A stretch of DNA of 64,000 bases, from assembly GCF_017599345.1 (NCBI RefSeq), contig NZ_JAGFVL010000062.1:358437-422436 (forward strand), read 5' to 3'. Each line of letters starts with the position of its first letter. Position 1 is the stretch's first letter. The stretch is from Gracilibacillus suaedae. GTDB lineage: Bacteria; Bacillota; Bacilli; Bacillales; Amphibacillaceae. The translations under genes were made by a program, and so were the position numbers. Below, in pieces: positions 1 through 9,067 of this stretch. A model generated the notes under the pieces. The model ran no database searches. It saw only the letters and a program-made list of their open reading frames with translations, and was not told where the DNA came from.

Positions 1-31
1 AGACCGGTAGGAGTGCTTTTTACTTTGTGCT

Positions 32-110
32 AGTTGATAGTAAAGATCCCGAAGTTGTTAGAAAATCTCAAAAGTTGATAGTAAAAACCCCGAAGTTGAT
101 AGTAATCCCT
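32..110. repeat. Four imperfect ~21-nt direct repeats
   Basis: The motif AGTTGATAGTAAA followed by a CCCGA-like tail recurs about every 21 nt; one copy is degenerate (AGTTGTTAGAAAA). It lies just upstream of the first gene. No function is recognised. It may be the end of a longer array that begins outside the window. Confidence 0.6.
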
Positions 111-180
111 AATAAAAATGGGCACTTACCGCTGTGCCTTTGACCTGGTTTTGTCATATCCTATGGTGAGGTGGTTTGTA

Positions 181-921
181 ATGGGGTTTTTTGATGTGTG
201 GATTCGGAATGGTTTATTGTATGTGAAGCCACGTATAGAGAGTGTCAGTTTTAAGGTGTATGAAAATGATGTATGGCTGGCTAGCGGTCGGGATGGTGTG
301 TTTGTTCAATTACGTGATCGGAAGCCCAATACGATGATAACGATAGAATACTTGTTTCATAACCAATTAGCAGGAGAACAATATCCTTTAAAAACTTATT
401 ATGCAATGAGGGAGCGTAACTATCAAGCTGGAGATATTTTAGTGGCCAGTGATAATGTGAAATCAGCATTGACAGGTTACATGGGACATTCCGCACTGGC
501 CATTAATGAGAAGGAATTAATCGAATCACCGGGCCTTGAGCCTGCGATTGTACGCAAATCAATCCAACAGTTTCTTGATAAGCATCCAGTACACGCTCAA
601 TTTCGTCCGATAAAAACTGTATTAGGGGATAAAGCAGCACAATATGCAATTGATTATTATCAGGAATACCAAAGTAATTTGGAGAAAGGTATTCACAAGC
701 CTACCTTTTCCTTTGATCTGTCTCAGGAATTAGATGAGCCGTGGGAAAAAATCTATTGTTCAAAATTAGTTTGGATCTGTTATCACTTTGGAGCAGATTA
801 TACTTTTGAAAATGACCATTTATGGTTCTCGCCGGAGGATTTATACCATCAGTTGTTGGAGAATCAAGATTTTGAGTTGGTGTATCAGCATCAAGATGTC
901 AAGTTTTTGATTGATACCTAA
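181..921 (+). CDS. YiiX/YycO-type permuted NlpC/P60-like hydrolase (putative)
   Basis: The product is about 246 aa from the ATG at 181, chosen because a GTGAGGTGG ribosome binding site sits 6 nt upstream; an in-frame ATG at 118 has none. The N-terminal third is not recognised. From about residue 80 the protein resembles circularly permuted NlpC/P60-like (YiiX/YycO) hydrolases: a GDILVASD strand, then GHSALAI with the candidate catalytic His, and further on YCSKLVW with the candidate catalytic Cys, followed by a W.SPEDL segment typical of the family. Such proteins are thought to act on amide or thioester bonds in cell-wall or lipid substrates. No signal peptide is clear. It is a single gene, with a strong dyad at 952-988 between it and the next gene. 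The family call is by motif only. Confidence 0.55.
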   Translation: MGFFDVWIRNGLLYVKPRIESVSFKVYENDVWLASGRDGVFVQLRDRKPNTMITIEYLFHNQLAGEQYPLKTYYAMRERNYQAGDILVASDNVKSALTGYMGHSALAINEKELIESPGLEPAIVRKSIQQFLDKHPVHAQFRPIKTVLGDKAAQYAIDYYQEYQSNLEKGIHKPTFSFDLSQELDEPWEKIYCSKLVWICYHFGADYTFENDHLWFSPEDLYHQLLENQDFELVYQHQDVKFLIDT

Positions 922-951
922 TCATCCGTACAATTAGTTGACTTATATCTG

Positions 952-988
952 TCATCGAACTAACATGAAAAATATGTTAGTTCGATGA
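952..988. promoter_or_regulatory. 14-bp perfect dyad upstream of the GH115 gene
   Basis: The arms TCATCGAACTAACA (952-965) and TGTTAGTTCGATGA (975-988) flank a 9-nt loop. The dyad ends 4 nt before the ribosome binding site (AGGAGG) of the downstream gene and has no T tract. It could be an operator or an mRNA hairpin in the leader rather than an ordinary terminator. The regulator is unknown. Confidence 0.5.
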
Positions 989-1003
989 TATAGGAGGAGA
1001 ATA

Positions 1004-3043
1004 ATGGTGTATTTCAATTGTAATGCAAACACGGTAATTACTGGTACAGATGAAGCAAGTCGAGCTGTTCAACATGCAGTAGATATGTTGAAAAGAGATA
1101 TTGCCAATGTTTTTAGTGATAGCACAGGGGAATCTCATCTAATTCAAATTTCTTATGACAAGTCGTTAACAGAACCAGAGTCATACCGCATTTCATTTTC
1201 TACACATGAGACACCTGTTATGCATATTTCTGGTAGAGATGACTTAGGAATTATTTATGGACTATTATACATAAGTAGGGAATTTTTAGGTGTTGACCCC
1301 TTTTGGTTCTGGGCAGACATTTTACCGGACAAAAGAGTAAGCGTTAGCATACCAATGGAAACCGTGCATTCTCCAAAGCTTAAAGTAAGATTTCGTGGCT
1401 GGTTTGTGAATGATGAAGTTTGTCTGCTTGGTTGGAAGGAAGCATATCCACCAACGAAAGAAGTTTGGTTACCGGTTTTTGAGACATTATTACGGTGTGG
1501 CGGGAATATGATCATTCCTGGAACAGATTTACCGAAACATGGTATTCATTTTGAATTAGCGTCTGAAATGGGACTGTGGATTACCCATCATCATGCTGAA
1601 CCACTTGGTGCGCAAATGTTTAAGAGAGCATATCCGTACGAAGCAGCCAGCTATGCTAAGAATAAAGCATTATATGAACAACTATGGGAAGATGCGATTC
1701 AAAATCAAAAAGATCAAAAAGTAATTTGGGGATTATCATTCCGTGGACAAGGAGATCAGCCGTTTTGGAGTCATGATCAGTCATATAATACACCAGAAAA
1801 ACGAGGCAAGCTCATATCAGATGTATTAAAAAAACAAAAAACGATGATTGAACAATATGTGGAATATCCTGTCTGTTGTGTAGCATTATATGGAGAAATA
1901 TCTGAGCTGTATAAAGAAGGGCATATCGATCTGCCGAATGGGGTTATTCGAATGTGGGCGGATAACGGATACGGGAAAATGGTTTCAAGGAGAAATGGTA
2001 ATGAAGATTTCCGTGTCCCTTCCATGCCTGAATCAGATGTACAAGCACAGCAAGGTATTTATTATCATATCACTTTTCATGATTTGCAAGCATCTAACCA
2101 TTTGACGATGTTTCCATCTTGTCCCTCTTTAATTGAAACAGAATTAAAGAAAGTATTGGAAGCAGGTGGTGACGATTTTCTATTATTAAATGCAGGTAAT
2201 ATCCGCATGCACTTATATACATTGGATATTGTAAGTGAAATCTGGAATAAAGGTGAAATAGAACTGGATCAGCATTTGACTCGCTTTATATCTCGCTTAT
2301 ATTCCTCACATATGGAGGAACTAAAGTCAGTATATGAAGCCTATTTTGTAGCGACAATTCCATATGGAAAACACAAAGATAATAAGGCAGGAGAACAATT
2401 TTATCATCATCCACCAAGGAAGATAATTGGTCACTGGTTACAAGGAAAAACAAATACCCCCATTGAATCTTTATTTTGGGCAACAGGTAAGCAAAGTATC
2501 GATGACCAAATCAACTATTTTAAAGAAAAATGTCAGCAGTCCTATCAAAAATGGCTTTCCTTAAAGAGAGATTGTGATCAATTGACAAATAAGTTAAATC
2601 AGAATGATCGAATCCGTTTTTATGATTTATTTGTGTTACAAGTTGAATTGCACCTATCTGGGACTAAAGGCTTTATTCACTTATGTGAAGCATTTGAGTA
2701 TTACAAAAAAGCAGATTTTCCAAAAGCGTTTGTGCTTGCTTCTCAATCCTTATGGGATTATCAAGTTGGTTATCAAGCAATGAGAAAATCAGAACACGGT
2801 AAGTGGCACAACTTTTACCGAGCAGATTGGCTTACTAATGTAGAATGGACGATGCAAAGCATTATAACTTTACGGAAATATTTGCGGATGCAAGGAGACA
2901 GCCCAGACTTTTTCATTTGGTACAAGCAATACATTATGCCAGAAGAAGAAAAGCATATTTACTTAGAAAACACGCATCGAAATCCACTACCAGATGATGA
3001 ATTGGCCAAACAGCTTCAAGATCGGTTTAAAATGAGGTCATAA
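1004..3043 (+). CDS. GH115-type xylan alpha-1,2-glucuronidase (cytoplasmic)
   Basis: This 679-aa protein matches my recollection of glycoside hydrolase family 115, which removes (4-O-methyl)glucuronic acid side chains from glucuronoxylan or its oligosaccharides. Supporting segments are an N-terminal alpha/beta domain with GRDDLGIIYGL (about residues 77-87), the RFRGWFVNDE start of the catalytic barrel, WGLSFRGQGD (about 243) matching the family's RG.GD motif, and GIYYHITFHD (about 347) matching the family's GIYYH segment. It is shorter than typical GH115 enzymes (roughly 800-1000 aa), so C-terminal domains appear to be missing. There is no signal peptide, so it should act on imported oligosaccharides. 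The start is supported by AGGAGGAG. The gene stands alone between a dyad and the araDA promoter. Released glucuronate could feed UxaC (49201-50604). Confidence 0.7.
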   Translation: MVYFNCNANTVITGTDEASRAVQHAVDMLKRDIANVFSDSTGESHLIQISYDKSLTEPESYRISFSTHETPVMHISGRDDLGIIYGLLYISREFLGVDPFWFWADILPDKRVSVSIPMETVHSPKLKVRFRGWFVNDEVCLLGWKEAYPPTKEVWLPVFETLLRCGGNMIIPGTDLPKHGIHFELASEMGLWITHHHAEPLGAQMFKRAYPYEAASYAKNKALYEQLWEDAIQNQKDQKVIWGLSFRGQGDQPFWSHDQSYNTPEKRGKLISDVLKKQKTMIEQYVEYPVCCVALYGEISELYKEGHIDLPNGVIRMWADNGYGKMVSRRNGNEDFRVPSMPESDVQAQQGIYYHITFHDLQASNHLTMFPSCPSLIETELKKVLEAGGDDFLLLNAGNIRMHLYTLDIVSEIWNKGEIELDQHLTRFISRLYSSHMEELKSVYEAYFVATIPYGKHKDNKAGEQFYHHPPRKIIGHWLQGKTNTPIESLFWATGKQSIDDQINYFKEKCQQSYQKWLSLKRDCDQLTNKLNQNDRIRFYDLFVLQVELHLSGTKGFIHLCEAFEYYKKADFPKAFVLASQSLWDYQVGYQAMRKSEHGKWHNFYRADWLTNVEWTMQSIITLRKYLRMQGDSPDFFIWYKQYIMPEEEKHIYLENTHRNPLPDDELAKQLQDRFKMRS

Positions 3044-3143
3044 TCGTCTTTGTATGATTCAAGTGATATAGTTCATTCACAATGGTCTTTGTAATAAAAA
3101 GTAAGTATTTTGTATTAAAATAGATAAAATTAATATTTTTATA

Positions 3144-3205
3144 TTGAATGTACGTACGAATTGTATTATGATAGAATTAATTACTTTTACACATACGTAC
3201 AAGGA
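3144..3205 (+). promoter_or_regulatory. araDA promoter with two AraR-type operators
   Basis: A sigma-A-like promoter reads TTGAAT (3144-3149), 17-nt spacer, TATGAT (3167-3172). One TACGTAC palindrome (ATGTACGTACGAAT, 3148-3161) sits in the spacer and a second (ACATACGTACAAGG, 3191-3204) just downstream of the -10 box. Both match the core of the Bacillus AraR operator (ATTTGTACGTACAAAT). Occupancy would block initiation, so repression relieved by arabinose is inferred. Confidence 0.8.
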
Positions 3206-3235
3206 AGAAATATAAAGAAAAGGGTGGATGTAAGC

Positions 3236-3931
3236 ATGCTTGAAGAATTAAAACAGCAAGTATTGGAAGCAAACCTGGATCTACCCAAGTATGGTTTAGT
3301 AACATTTACTTGGGGTAATGTAAGCGGATACGATAAAGAGTCTGGTTTGATGGTTATTAAGCCTAGTGGTGTACCATATGAAGAGCTAAAGGCTGATGAT
3401 TTAGTGGTATTAGATTTGGAGGGGAATATTGTCGAAGGTGATTTGAAGCCATCTTCAGATACACCGACACATCGCTTGTTGTATCAAAAATTCCCGGGAA
3501 TAGGCGGTGTTGTGCATACACACTCTCCATGGGCGACAAGCTGGGCTCAGGCAGGTAAGGGCATCCCGGCGCTCGGTACAACGCAAGCAGATTACTTTTA
3601 TGGTACTATCCCGTGTACACGTCGTATGACAAAAGAAGAAGTAACAGGAGACTATGAATGGGAAACAGGTAATGTGATCGTGGAAACATTCAAGGACATC
3701 GACCCGCTGCAAGTCCCAAGTGTGTTGGTACACAGTCATGCACCATTCAACTGGGGAAAAGACCCACATGAAGCACTGCACAATGCAGTAGTGTTAGAAG
3801 AAGTTGCTAAGATGGCGTTGCACACGTATCAAATTAACCCGGATGCACAAGATATGGACCAATTTTTGTTAGATAAACATTATTTAAGAAAACATGGTGC
3901 CAATGCGTACTATGGTCAGGATAAAAAGTAA
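3236..3931 (+). CDS. araD: L-ribulose-5-phosphate 4-epimerase
   Basis: This is a zinc-dependent class II aldolase-fold epimerase that converts L-ribulose 5-phosphate to D-xylulose 5-phosphate, the last step of arabinose catabolism. Seen here: TWGNVSG near the N-terminus, the KPSGVPY phosphate-binding segment, the metal ligands in HTHSPWA and in HSHAPF, and a full length of 231 aa. I chose the ATG at 3236 because AGGGTGG lies 9 nt upstream and family members begin with a similar MLEELK; a longer in-frame start at 3161 would lie inside the promoter. araA follows 54 nt downstream, so araDA is probably one transcript. No araB (ribulokinase) is present in the window, although the pathway needs one. 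Confidence 0.95.
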   Translation: MLEELKQQVLEANLDLPKYGLVTFTWGNVSGYDKESGLMVIKPSGVPYEELKADDLVVLDLEGNIVEGDLKPSSDTPTHRLLYQKFPGIGGVVHTHSPWATSWAQAGKGIPALGTTQADYFYGTIPCTRRMTKEEVTGDYEWETGNVIVETFKDIDPLQVPSVLVHSHAPFNWGKDPHEALHNAVVLEEVAKMALHTYQINPDAQDMDQFLLDKHYLRKHGANAYYGQDKK

Positions 3932-3985
3932 TAACTATTCAAGGATAAACGATGATTAATGAAAACACATAGAGGAGGAAATATC

Positions 3986-5470
3986 ATGTTAGAAGTACGT
4001 CCTTATACATTTTGGTTTGTAACAGGTAGTCAACATTTATATGGGGAAGAGACCCTGCAAGAAGTAGCGAATAATTCAAAAGAGGTAGTAGCTGGATTAA
4101 ATAAAGAAGGTAACTTACCATTCGAAGTAGCATTTAAAGAGGTATTAACTACTGCTTCAGATATCCATACTTTAATGCAAAAAGCAAATGCAGACGAAAA
4201 TTGCGCTGGTGTGATTACATGGATGCACACATTCTCTCCAGCAAAAATGTGGATTTCAGGTCTAAAAGCATTACAAAAACCATTATTGCACTTGCATACA
4301 CAGTTTAATCGCGATATTCCGTGGGAAAGCATTGACATGGATTTCATGAACTTAAATCAAGCAGCACATGGTGATAGAGAATACGGTTTTATCGGTACTC
4401 GAATGGATGTCTCTCGAAAAGTAGTCGTAGGTCATTGGCAAAACAAAGAGGTGACAACTAAAGTTTCAGACTGGATGAAGACAGCAGTTGCCGTTGCTGA
4501 AGGAAGCAATATTCGCGTTGCTCGTTTTGGAGACAATATGCGTAATGTTGCTGTAACAGACGGGGATAAAGTCGAAGCACAAATCAAGTTTGGTTGGACA
4601 GTCGACTATTATGGTATTGGTGACCTGGTTGAAGAAATGGACCAAGTAACAGATGAAGAACTAGATGCATTATACAAAGAATATGAAGAGCTTTATGAAT
4701 TACCTTCAGAGGCAAGTGAACCAGGTCCAACCCGGGACTCTATTTTATATCAAGGAAAAATTGAGTTAGGATTAAAATCCTTCTTGAAAAAAGGGAATTA
4801 TACAGCATTCACGACAAACTTTGAAGACTTACATGGTATGAAACAATTACCTGGTCTTGCAGCACAACGTTTAATGGCAGAAGGTTACGGTTTTGCTGGT
4901 GAAGGTGACTGGAGAACTGCAGCATTACTTCGTTTCATGAAAATTATTTCTGGTAATGAAGGTACATCCTTTATGGAAGATTATACGTATCACTTAGAAC
5001 CAGGTAATGAAATGATTTTAGGCTCTCATATGTTGGAGATCTGCCCAACTGTATCTGCAACAAAACCTAAAATCGTAGTTAACCCATTAGGTATTGGTGG
5101 TAAAGAGGATCCAGCTCGTCTTGTATTTGATGGACGTGGTGGTGATGCTGTTAACGCATCTCTTGTTGAAATGGGAGGTCGTTACCGCCTGGTCATTAAT
5201 GAAGTAAAAGCAGAACAACCTGAGATTGATACACCAAATTTACCTGTTGCGAAAGTGTTGTGGAAGCCTGAACCATCCCTAAGTGAAGCAACGGAAGCAT
5301 GGATTTATGCAGGTGGAGCACACCATACAGTATTCTCGTTTGATGTGACAACCGAACAATTATACGATTTTGCTAATATGGCAAAAATCGAATGTGTAGT
5401 CATTGACGAAGACACGAAACTACGCCAATTCCGCAATGAACTAAAATGGAATGAAGCAGTTTATCGCTAA
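3986..5470 (+). CDS. araA: L-arabinose isomerase
   Basis: The enzyme isomerises L-arabinose to L-ribulose in the cytoplasm with Mn2+. The 494-aa length is normal for the family (about 500). It begins with the characteristic FWFVTGSQHLYGEE. The catalytic and metal residues are visible: Glu in NFEDLHGM, Glu in the EGYGFAGEGDW region, His in ILGSHMLE and His in GGAHHTVFS. The ATG at 3986 is preceded by AGAGGAGG at good spacing. It is the second gene of araDA, under the AraR-type promoter, and is followed by a strong terminator at 5495. Its substrate would come from the two GH51 arabinofuranosidases in this island. Confidence 0.97.
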   Translation: MLEVRPYTFWFVTGSQHLYGEETLQEVANNSKEVVAGLNKEGNLPFEVAFKEVLTTASDIHTLMQKANADENCAGVITWMHTFSPAKMWISGLKALQKPLLHLHTQFNRDIPWESIDMDFMNLNQAAHGDREYGFIGTRMDVSRKVVVGHWQNKEVTTKVSDWMKTAVAVAEGSNIRVARFGDNMRNVAVTDGDKVEAQIKFGWTVDYYGIGDLVEEMDQVTDEELDALYKEYEELYELPSEASEPGPTRDSILYQGKIELGLKSFLKKGNYTAFTTNFEDLHGMKQLPGLAAQRLMAEGYGFAGEGDWRTAALLRFMKIISGNEGTSFMEDYTYHLEPGNEMILGSHMLEICPTVSATKPKIVVNPLGIGGKEDPARLVFDGRGGDAVNASLVEMGGRYRLVINEVKAEQPEIDTPNLPVAKVLWKPEPSLSEATEAWIYAGGAHHTVFSFDVTTEQLYDFANMAKIECVVIDEDTKLRQFRNELKWNEAVYR

Positions 5471-5494
5471 AATCATCATGAGATAGCATGAAAA

Positions 5495-5548
5495 TATACA
5501 CGCGTTTCCATCACCATTAAGTGAAACGCGTGTATACTTTTAGTTTTT
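5495..5548 (+). terminator. Rho-independent terminator after araA
   Basis: A 14-bp perfect stem, TATACACGCGTTTC (5495-5508) with GAAACGCGTGTATA (5523-5536), is followed by CTTTTAGTTTTT. A related stem ends araR at 7103. Confidence 0.85.
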
Positions 5549-5611
5549 GTATTATCACAGTTTACATAAACTACGAAGTAACTTGGACTTCCAAGTAAAT
5601 CTGGACTGAGT

Positions 5612-5792
5612 GCGGACATTAATTCCGCTATTTGTGACAAAAGTGCCGTTTTGCGGGTGGTCGCGGACATCTATTCCGCTATTCATCGAAAATAGTGCTA
5701 ATGGAGGTCGAAATGAACCAAATAAGGGATTCAATGTCCGCTAACATGGAAAAATAGGTGATTTTCATTCAAATAACGCACTAAATGTCCGC
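5612..5792. repeat. Four-unit GGACAT/ATGTCC intergenic element, copy A
   Basis: GCGGACAT occurs at 5612 and 5663, often followed by ATTCCGCTATT, and the reverse form ATGTCCGC at 5734 and 5785. GGACAT/ATGTCC spacings are 51, 69 and 51 nt. A second element at 38162-38342 has identical spacing but little other identity. It fills most of the gap between araA and the first araR. No coding potential was seen. Confidence 0.75.
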
Positions 5793-5949
5793 TCAATAAA
5801 TTGTATCAACTGCCTGCCTATTTGCTTTTTATGTGAATATAGGTCTACTCGATTGAGCTGAGGATCATATTCTTATTCCGAAAGAGCTTGACAGAGTTAG
5901 TTAAACCTTTATCCTTATAGTAGATAAGGTAAAAAATGAGGTGCGAGGA

Positions 5950-7074
5950 ATGCAGACAAAATATAGTATAGTAAAAGAAGCAATTAAGTCCCGAATATTA
6001 GATGGTACATATCAACCACATCAAAAAATCAGTTCTGAAAGTGAACTGATGAAGGAATTTGGTGTAAGCAGACATACAGTGCGATTAGCAATTGGTGATC
6101 TGGTTAACCAAGGGTGGCTCTACCGGGAACAGGGCGCAGGTACTTTTTGTGCTGATCGTTCAAAGAATAATTCACAATCGATGGTGGACCAGAACAACAT
6201 TGCACTGATCACAACGTATCTATCCGATTATATTTTCCCCTCCATTATCAGGGGAGCTGAATCTTATTTAAGTAAGCAAGGCTATCAGGTAAGTCTGTTT
6301 AGTACGAATAATGATCATGATAATGAGCGAAAGTTTTTGGAAAAAATCCTCATGCAACATTTCGATGGCGTTATTATTGAACCAACACGAAGTGCGATAA
6401 GTAATCCTAATATTAATTATTACTTGAATCTAGAACGTGAAAACATTCCTTATTTAATGATCAATGCATATTATGACGAATTAGAGCCTTTTCACATTGT
6501 TGTGGATGATGAAAAGGGTGGATTTATACAAACAGAGCACTTAATAGAGCTTGGTCACCAGAATATTGTTGGCTTTTTTAAGAATGATGATATCCAAGGG
6601 ACGAAACGGATGAAAGGTTATTTAAAAGCGCATCGTAAGCATAATATCGAAATATTTCCTCATAATATTGTGACCTACAATACAGAGGAAAAGTCATCAA
6701 AACCTGTTGAGGTGTTAAAACATATATTAAGTGAACCTGAAGAAAAACGACCAACAGCAATTGTATGCTATAACGATGAATTAGCAATTAAACTATTGGA
6801 TGTCTTAAGAGAATCACAATTAAAAGTACCAGAAGATATTTCGATTGTAGGATTTGATGACTCCTTTATGGCTGAAATAACGGAAGTAAAATTAACTACT
6901 GTAAGCCATCCTAAAAGTGAAATGGGAGAATTAGCAGCAAAAGTTATCCTAGATATGGTGAAGCGAAATAAAGGTTCAAAGAAACAACAAAACATGGAAA
7001 ACGATCTGATTCGTTTTGACCCTGAGCTGATAACCCGTAACTCGACCGCGCCACTACAAAAGAAAAGTAAATAA
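5950..7074 (+). CDS. araR: AraR-type arabinose repressor (paralogue 1)
   Basis: The protein has the hybrid AraR layout: a GntR-type winged helix at the N-terminus (residues about 1-70, with SSESELMKEFGVSRHTVR and the GWLYREQGAGTF wing) fused to a LacI/GalR-type sugar-binding domain (about 80-365; RGAESYLSKQGY, DGVIIEPTRS, PTAIVCYNDELA, ISIVGFDDS). AraR binds TACGTAC-centred operators and is released by L-arabinose. I chose the ATG at 5950, with GAGGTG 6 nt upstream, over an in-frame GTG at 5941; length 374 aa. A possible promoter is TTGACA (5888) with TATCCT (5910). A close paralogue follows at 7360; which of the two controls the operators here cannot be told from sequence. Confidence 0.9.
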   Translation: MQTKYSIVKEAIKSRILDGTYQPHQKISSESELMKEFGVSRHTVRLAIGDLVNQGWLYREQGAGTFCADRSKNNSQSMVDQNNIALITTYLSDYIFPSIIRGAESYLSKQGYQVSLFSTNNDHDNERKFLEKILMQHFDGVIIEPTRSAISNPNINYYLNLERENIPYLMINAYYDELEPFHIVVDDEKGGFIQTEHLIELGHQNIVGFFKNDDIQGTKRMKGYLKAHRKHNIEIFPHNIVTYNTEEKSSKPVEVLKHILSEPEEKRPTAIVCYNDELAIKLLDVLRESQLKVPEDISIVGFDDSFMAEITEVKLTTVSHPKSEMGELAAKVILDMVKRNKGSKKQQNMENDLIRFDPELITRNSTAPLQKKSK

Positions 7075-7102
7075 CCTTGTTGTATGGGATTATTGCCGAA
7101 AT

Positions 7103-7145
7103 GTATACACGCATCTTGAAAAGCCAATGCGTGTGTACTTAATTT
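7103..7145 (+). terminator. Terminator after the first araR
   Basis: A stem of GTATACACGCAT (7103-7114) with ATGCGTGTGTAC (7127-7138) is followed by TTAATTT. It separates the two araR paralogues transcriptionally. Confidence 0.7.
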
Positions 7146-7157
7146 AAAAAATTAAAG

Positions 7158-7171
7158 TGTAACCGTTTTCT
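7158..7171 (+). promoter_or_regulatory. Possible CcpA (cre) site upstream of the second araR
   Basis: TGTAACCGTTTTCT matches the cre consensus TGWNANCGNTNWCA at all but the last base. It lies about 190 nt before the second araR start. Carbon catabolite control is inferred. Confidence 0.4.
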
Positions 7172-7194
7172 GACCGAGGATAGTTGATGCTAGA

Positions 7195-7315
7195 ATACGA
7201 GAAGGGTTTAAACGGTGCTAACCGTCTGTAAGCCTCCCACTTCAAGCTTTAAGTAACAGAAGGATAAGCTTAGGGATAACAGACGCTAACACCCTGATAA
7301 GTTTCACTTTATTTA
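7195..7315 (-). repeat. Intergenic repeat, TTATCAGGGTGTTAGCGTC family (minus orientation)
   Basis: The segment around 7278-7305 is the reverse complement of AACTTATCAGGGTGTTAGCGTC seen at 63958-63980; a related copy is at about 51545-51665. Here it occupies the leader of the second araR. It is non-coding and of unknown role. Confidence 0.55.
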
Positions 7316-7359
7316 GTGAGTTGTAGTTTGTGTACAGAAAATTAGGGGGATCCGAAAAT

Positions 7360-8475
7360 ATGGAGGCTAAATATAAACAGATTAAACAATCGATAAAATC
7401 AAAAATCCTGGAAGGGCTGATTCAGCCACATGAAAAAATCAGCTCTGAAAGTGAACTTATGCGGCAGTTTGATGTAAGCAGACATACAGTCAGAGTAGCG
7501 ATAGGAGAGTTGGTAAATGACGGGTGGCTGTACCGTGAGCAGGGCGCAGGTACTTTCTGTGCTGATCGCTCACAGAGAGAAAAAAGTTCTTCAACCATTC
7601 TACCAAACAAAAATATTGCTATTGTAACTACATATATTTCTGATTATATCTTTCCTTCGATCATTCGCGGAGCGGAAGCCTATTTGAGTGAACAAGGGTA
7701 TCACGTTAGTATTTTTAATACAAATAACAAGTATGAACAAGAACAAAAGATATTAAGTCAATTGTTAACAGGTAATTATGATGGAGTAATTATTGAGCCA
7801 ACACATAGTGCTTCAGCAACTCCTAATCTAAAATATTATTTGAATTTGGAAAGAGCTAAAATTCCATATGTAATGATTAATGCCATTTATGAAGAGTTGG
7901 AACCAGTTTACTTTATGGTGGATGATGTAATAGGTGGTTATTTACAAACTAGACATTTAATTGATTTAGGTCATCAACAAATAGCTTGTATGTATAAGAC
8001 TGATGATGCACAAGGTCAAAAACGGTTAAAAGGTTTCATTAAGGCCCATAGAGAATTAAATATACCTTTGAATACAACAAATATTGTGACTTATAGCTCG
8101 GAAGATCAATTGGTAAAACCAAAAAAGGAATTACAACGATTGCTTAAGCTAAAAGAAGAAAAACCAACTGCAATTGTTTGTTACAACGACCAATTAGTAT
8201 TGCAATTAATGGATGAAGTAAGACAAGCAGGTATTAAAATTCCCGATCATTTATCCTTAATCGGATTTGATGATTCCTTGCTAGTTGAAATTTCAGAGGT
8301 TAAACTGACGTCCGTTAAGCACCCTAAGAGTCAATTAGGTCTAGATGCAGCAAAAGCCATTATCCAAATGATTAAGAAGAATGAAGTGAATCAATCCTTT
8401 GATCGATTATCCAAATTATATGAGCCTGAGTTGGTTGTAAGGCAATCTACTACAAATCCAAAGACAACGGCTTAA
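7360..8475 (+). CDS. AraR-type arabinose repressor (paralogue 2)
   Basis: This is a second GntR/LacI hybrid repressor of 372 aa, closely similar along its whole length to the gene at 5950-7074 (shared SSESELM, VSRHTVR, GWLYREQGAGTFCADRS, YISDYIFPSIIRGAEAYL, GVIIEPTHSAS, PTAIVCYNDQL). The ATG at 7360 follows AGGGGG at about 10 nt. The DNA-recognition helix is nearly the same as in paralogue 1, so both may bind TACGTAC-type operators. The effector domains differ more, so the two may respond to different inducers, for example arabinose versus an arabino-oligosaccharide; this is inference. It has its own leader containing a repeat and a cre-like site, and ends in a terminator at 8596. Confidence 0.85.
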   Translation: MEAKYKQIKQSIKSKILEGLIQPHEKISSESELMRQFDVSRHTVRVAIGELVNDGWLYREQGAGTFCADRSQREKSSSTILPNKNIAIVTTYISDYIFPSIIRGAEAYLSEQGYHVSIFNTNNKYEQEQKILSQLLTGNYDGVIIEPTHSASATPNLKYYLNLERAKIPYVMINAIYEELEPVYFMVDDVIGGYLQTRHLIDLGHQQIACMYKTDDAQGQKRLKGFIKAHRELNIPLNTTNIVTYSSEDQLVKPKKELQRLLKLKEEKPTAIVCYNDQLVLQLMDEVRQAGIKIPDHLSLIGFDDSLLVEISEVKLTSVKHPKSQLGLDAAKAIIQMIKKNEVNQSFDRLSKLYEPELVVRQSTTNPKTTA

Positions 8476-8595
8476 GGCTGGGAAAAAGCGTCATAGATTG
8501 ATAGATAGAGTGTTAGGATGATTAACGCGACTAACATACCAAAAGATTCCTTATACAATAAATCAATTCTAAATGATGAATCAAAATGGACGACT

Positions 8596-8629
8596 AGGCA
8601 ATAACCCTACACTGGTTATTGCCTTTTTT
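8596..8629 (+). terminator. Terminator after the second araR
   Basis: A stem of AGGCAATAACC (8596-8606) with GGTTATTGCCT (8614-8624) is followed by a T run. It is a classical Rho-independent terminator. Confidence 0.85.
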
Positions 8630-8639
8630 AGACAAAAAA

Positions 8640-8780
8640 TATAAATTCAGTGCAATGACCGTATTAAGTGAAGTAGTATTTATGTTTTATGTGTCATTTA
8701 GTGACAAGGAAGGACTGGGCGCAGGTTTGTCTGAATAATGTCAACTGGTGATGCTCAGTCGCTTCTTTCGCCCGGTCTAA
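8640..8780. repeat. Partial intergenic repeat (CAGTGCAATGAC family)
   Basis: The stretch beginning CAGTGCAATGACCG and containing AAGTGAAGTAGT (8649-8683) closely matches 16662-16692 upstream of larC1. The remainder does not align clearly. It is non-coding. Confidence 0.5.
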
Positions 8781-8924
8781 TATCCCGCCTTTTTCCATAT
8801 CTCCAGTTCTCCCTTATAAACTGTGTATTCTAAATAAATAACTTATTTTTTCTTATTCATCTATTTTATTAACAATTATGTTGAATAGACCCTAAAAATA
8901 TTTGTTTACATTAATAAAAAAGTG

Positions 8925-8982
8925 TTGAAAAAACAATAGCCATTCGATATACTAATGTCAAGTCATCTCATACGTACAATTT
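8925..8982 (+). promoter_or_regulatory. Promoter and AraR-type operator of the arabino-oligosaccharide importer
   Basis: TTGAAA (8925-8930), 17-nt spacer, TATACT (8948-8953), followed by CATACGTACAATTT (8969-8982), which carries the TACGTAC core just downstream of the expected transcription start. The first gene begins 170 nt further on. A cre-like TGTAAGCGTTTAAA lies in the leader at 9084-9097. Confidence 0.7.
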
Positions 8983-9067
8983 TTTGCAGAGCTACATATG
9001 TTCGTGTGTATGGTAATAACATCATTGGTATGAACGGATCTAACCTATCAATTGCTTCTAAGTAGTG

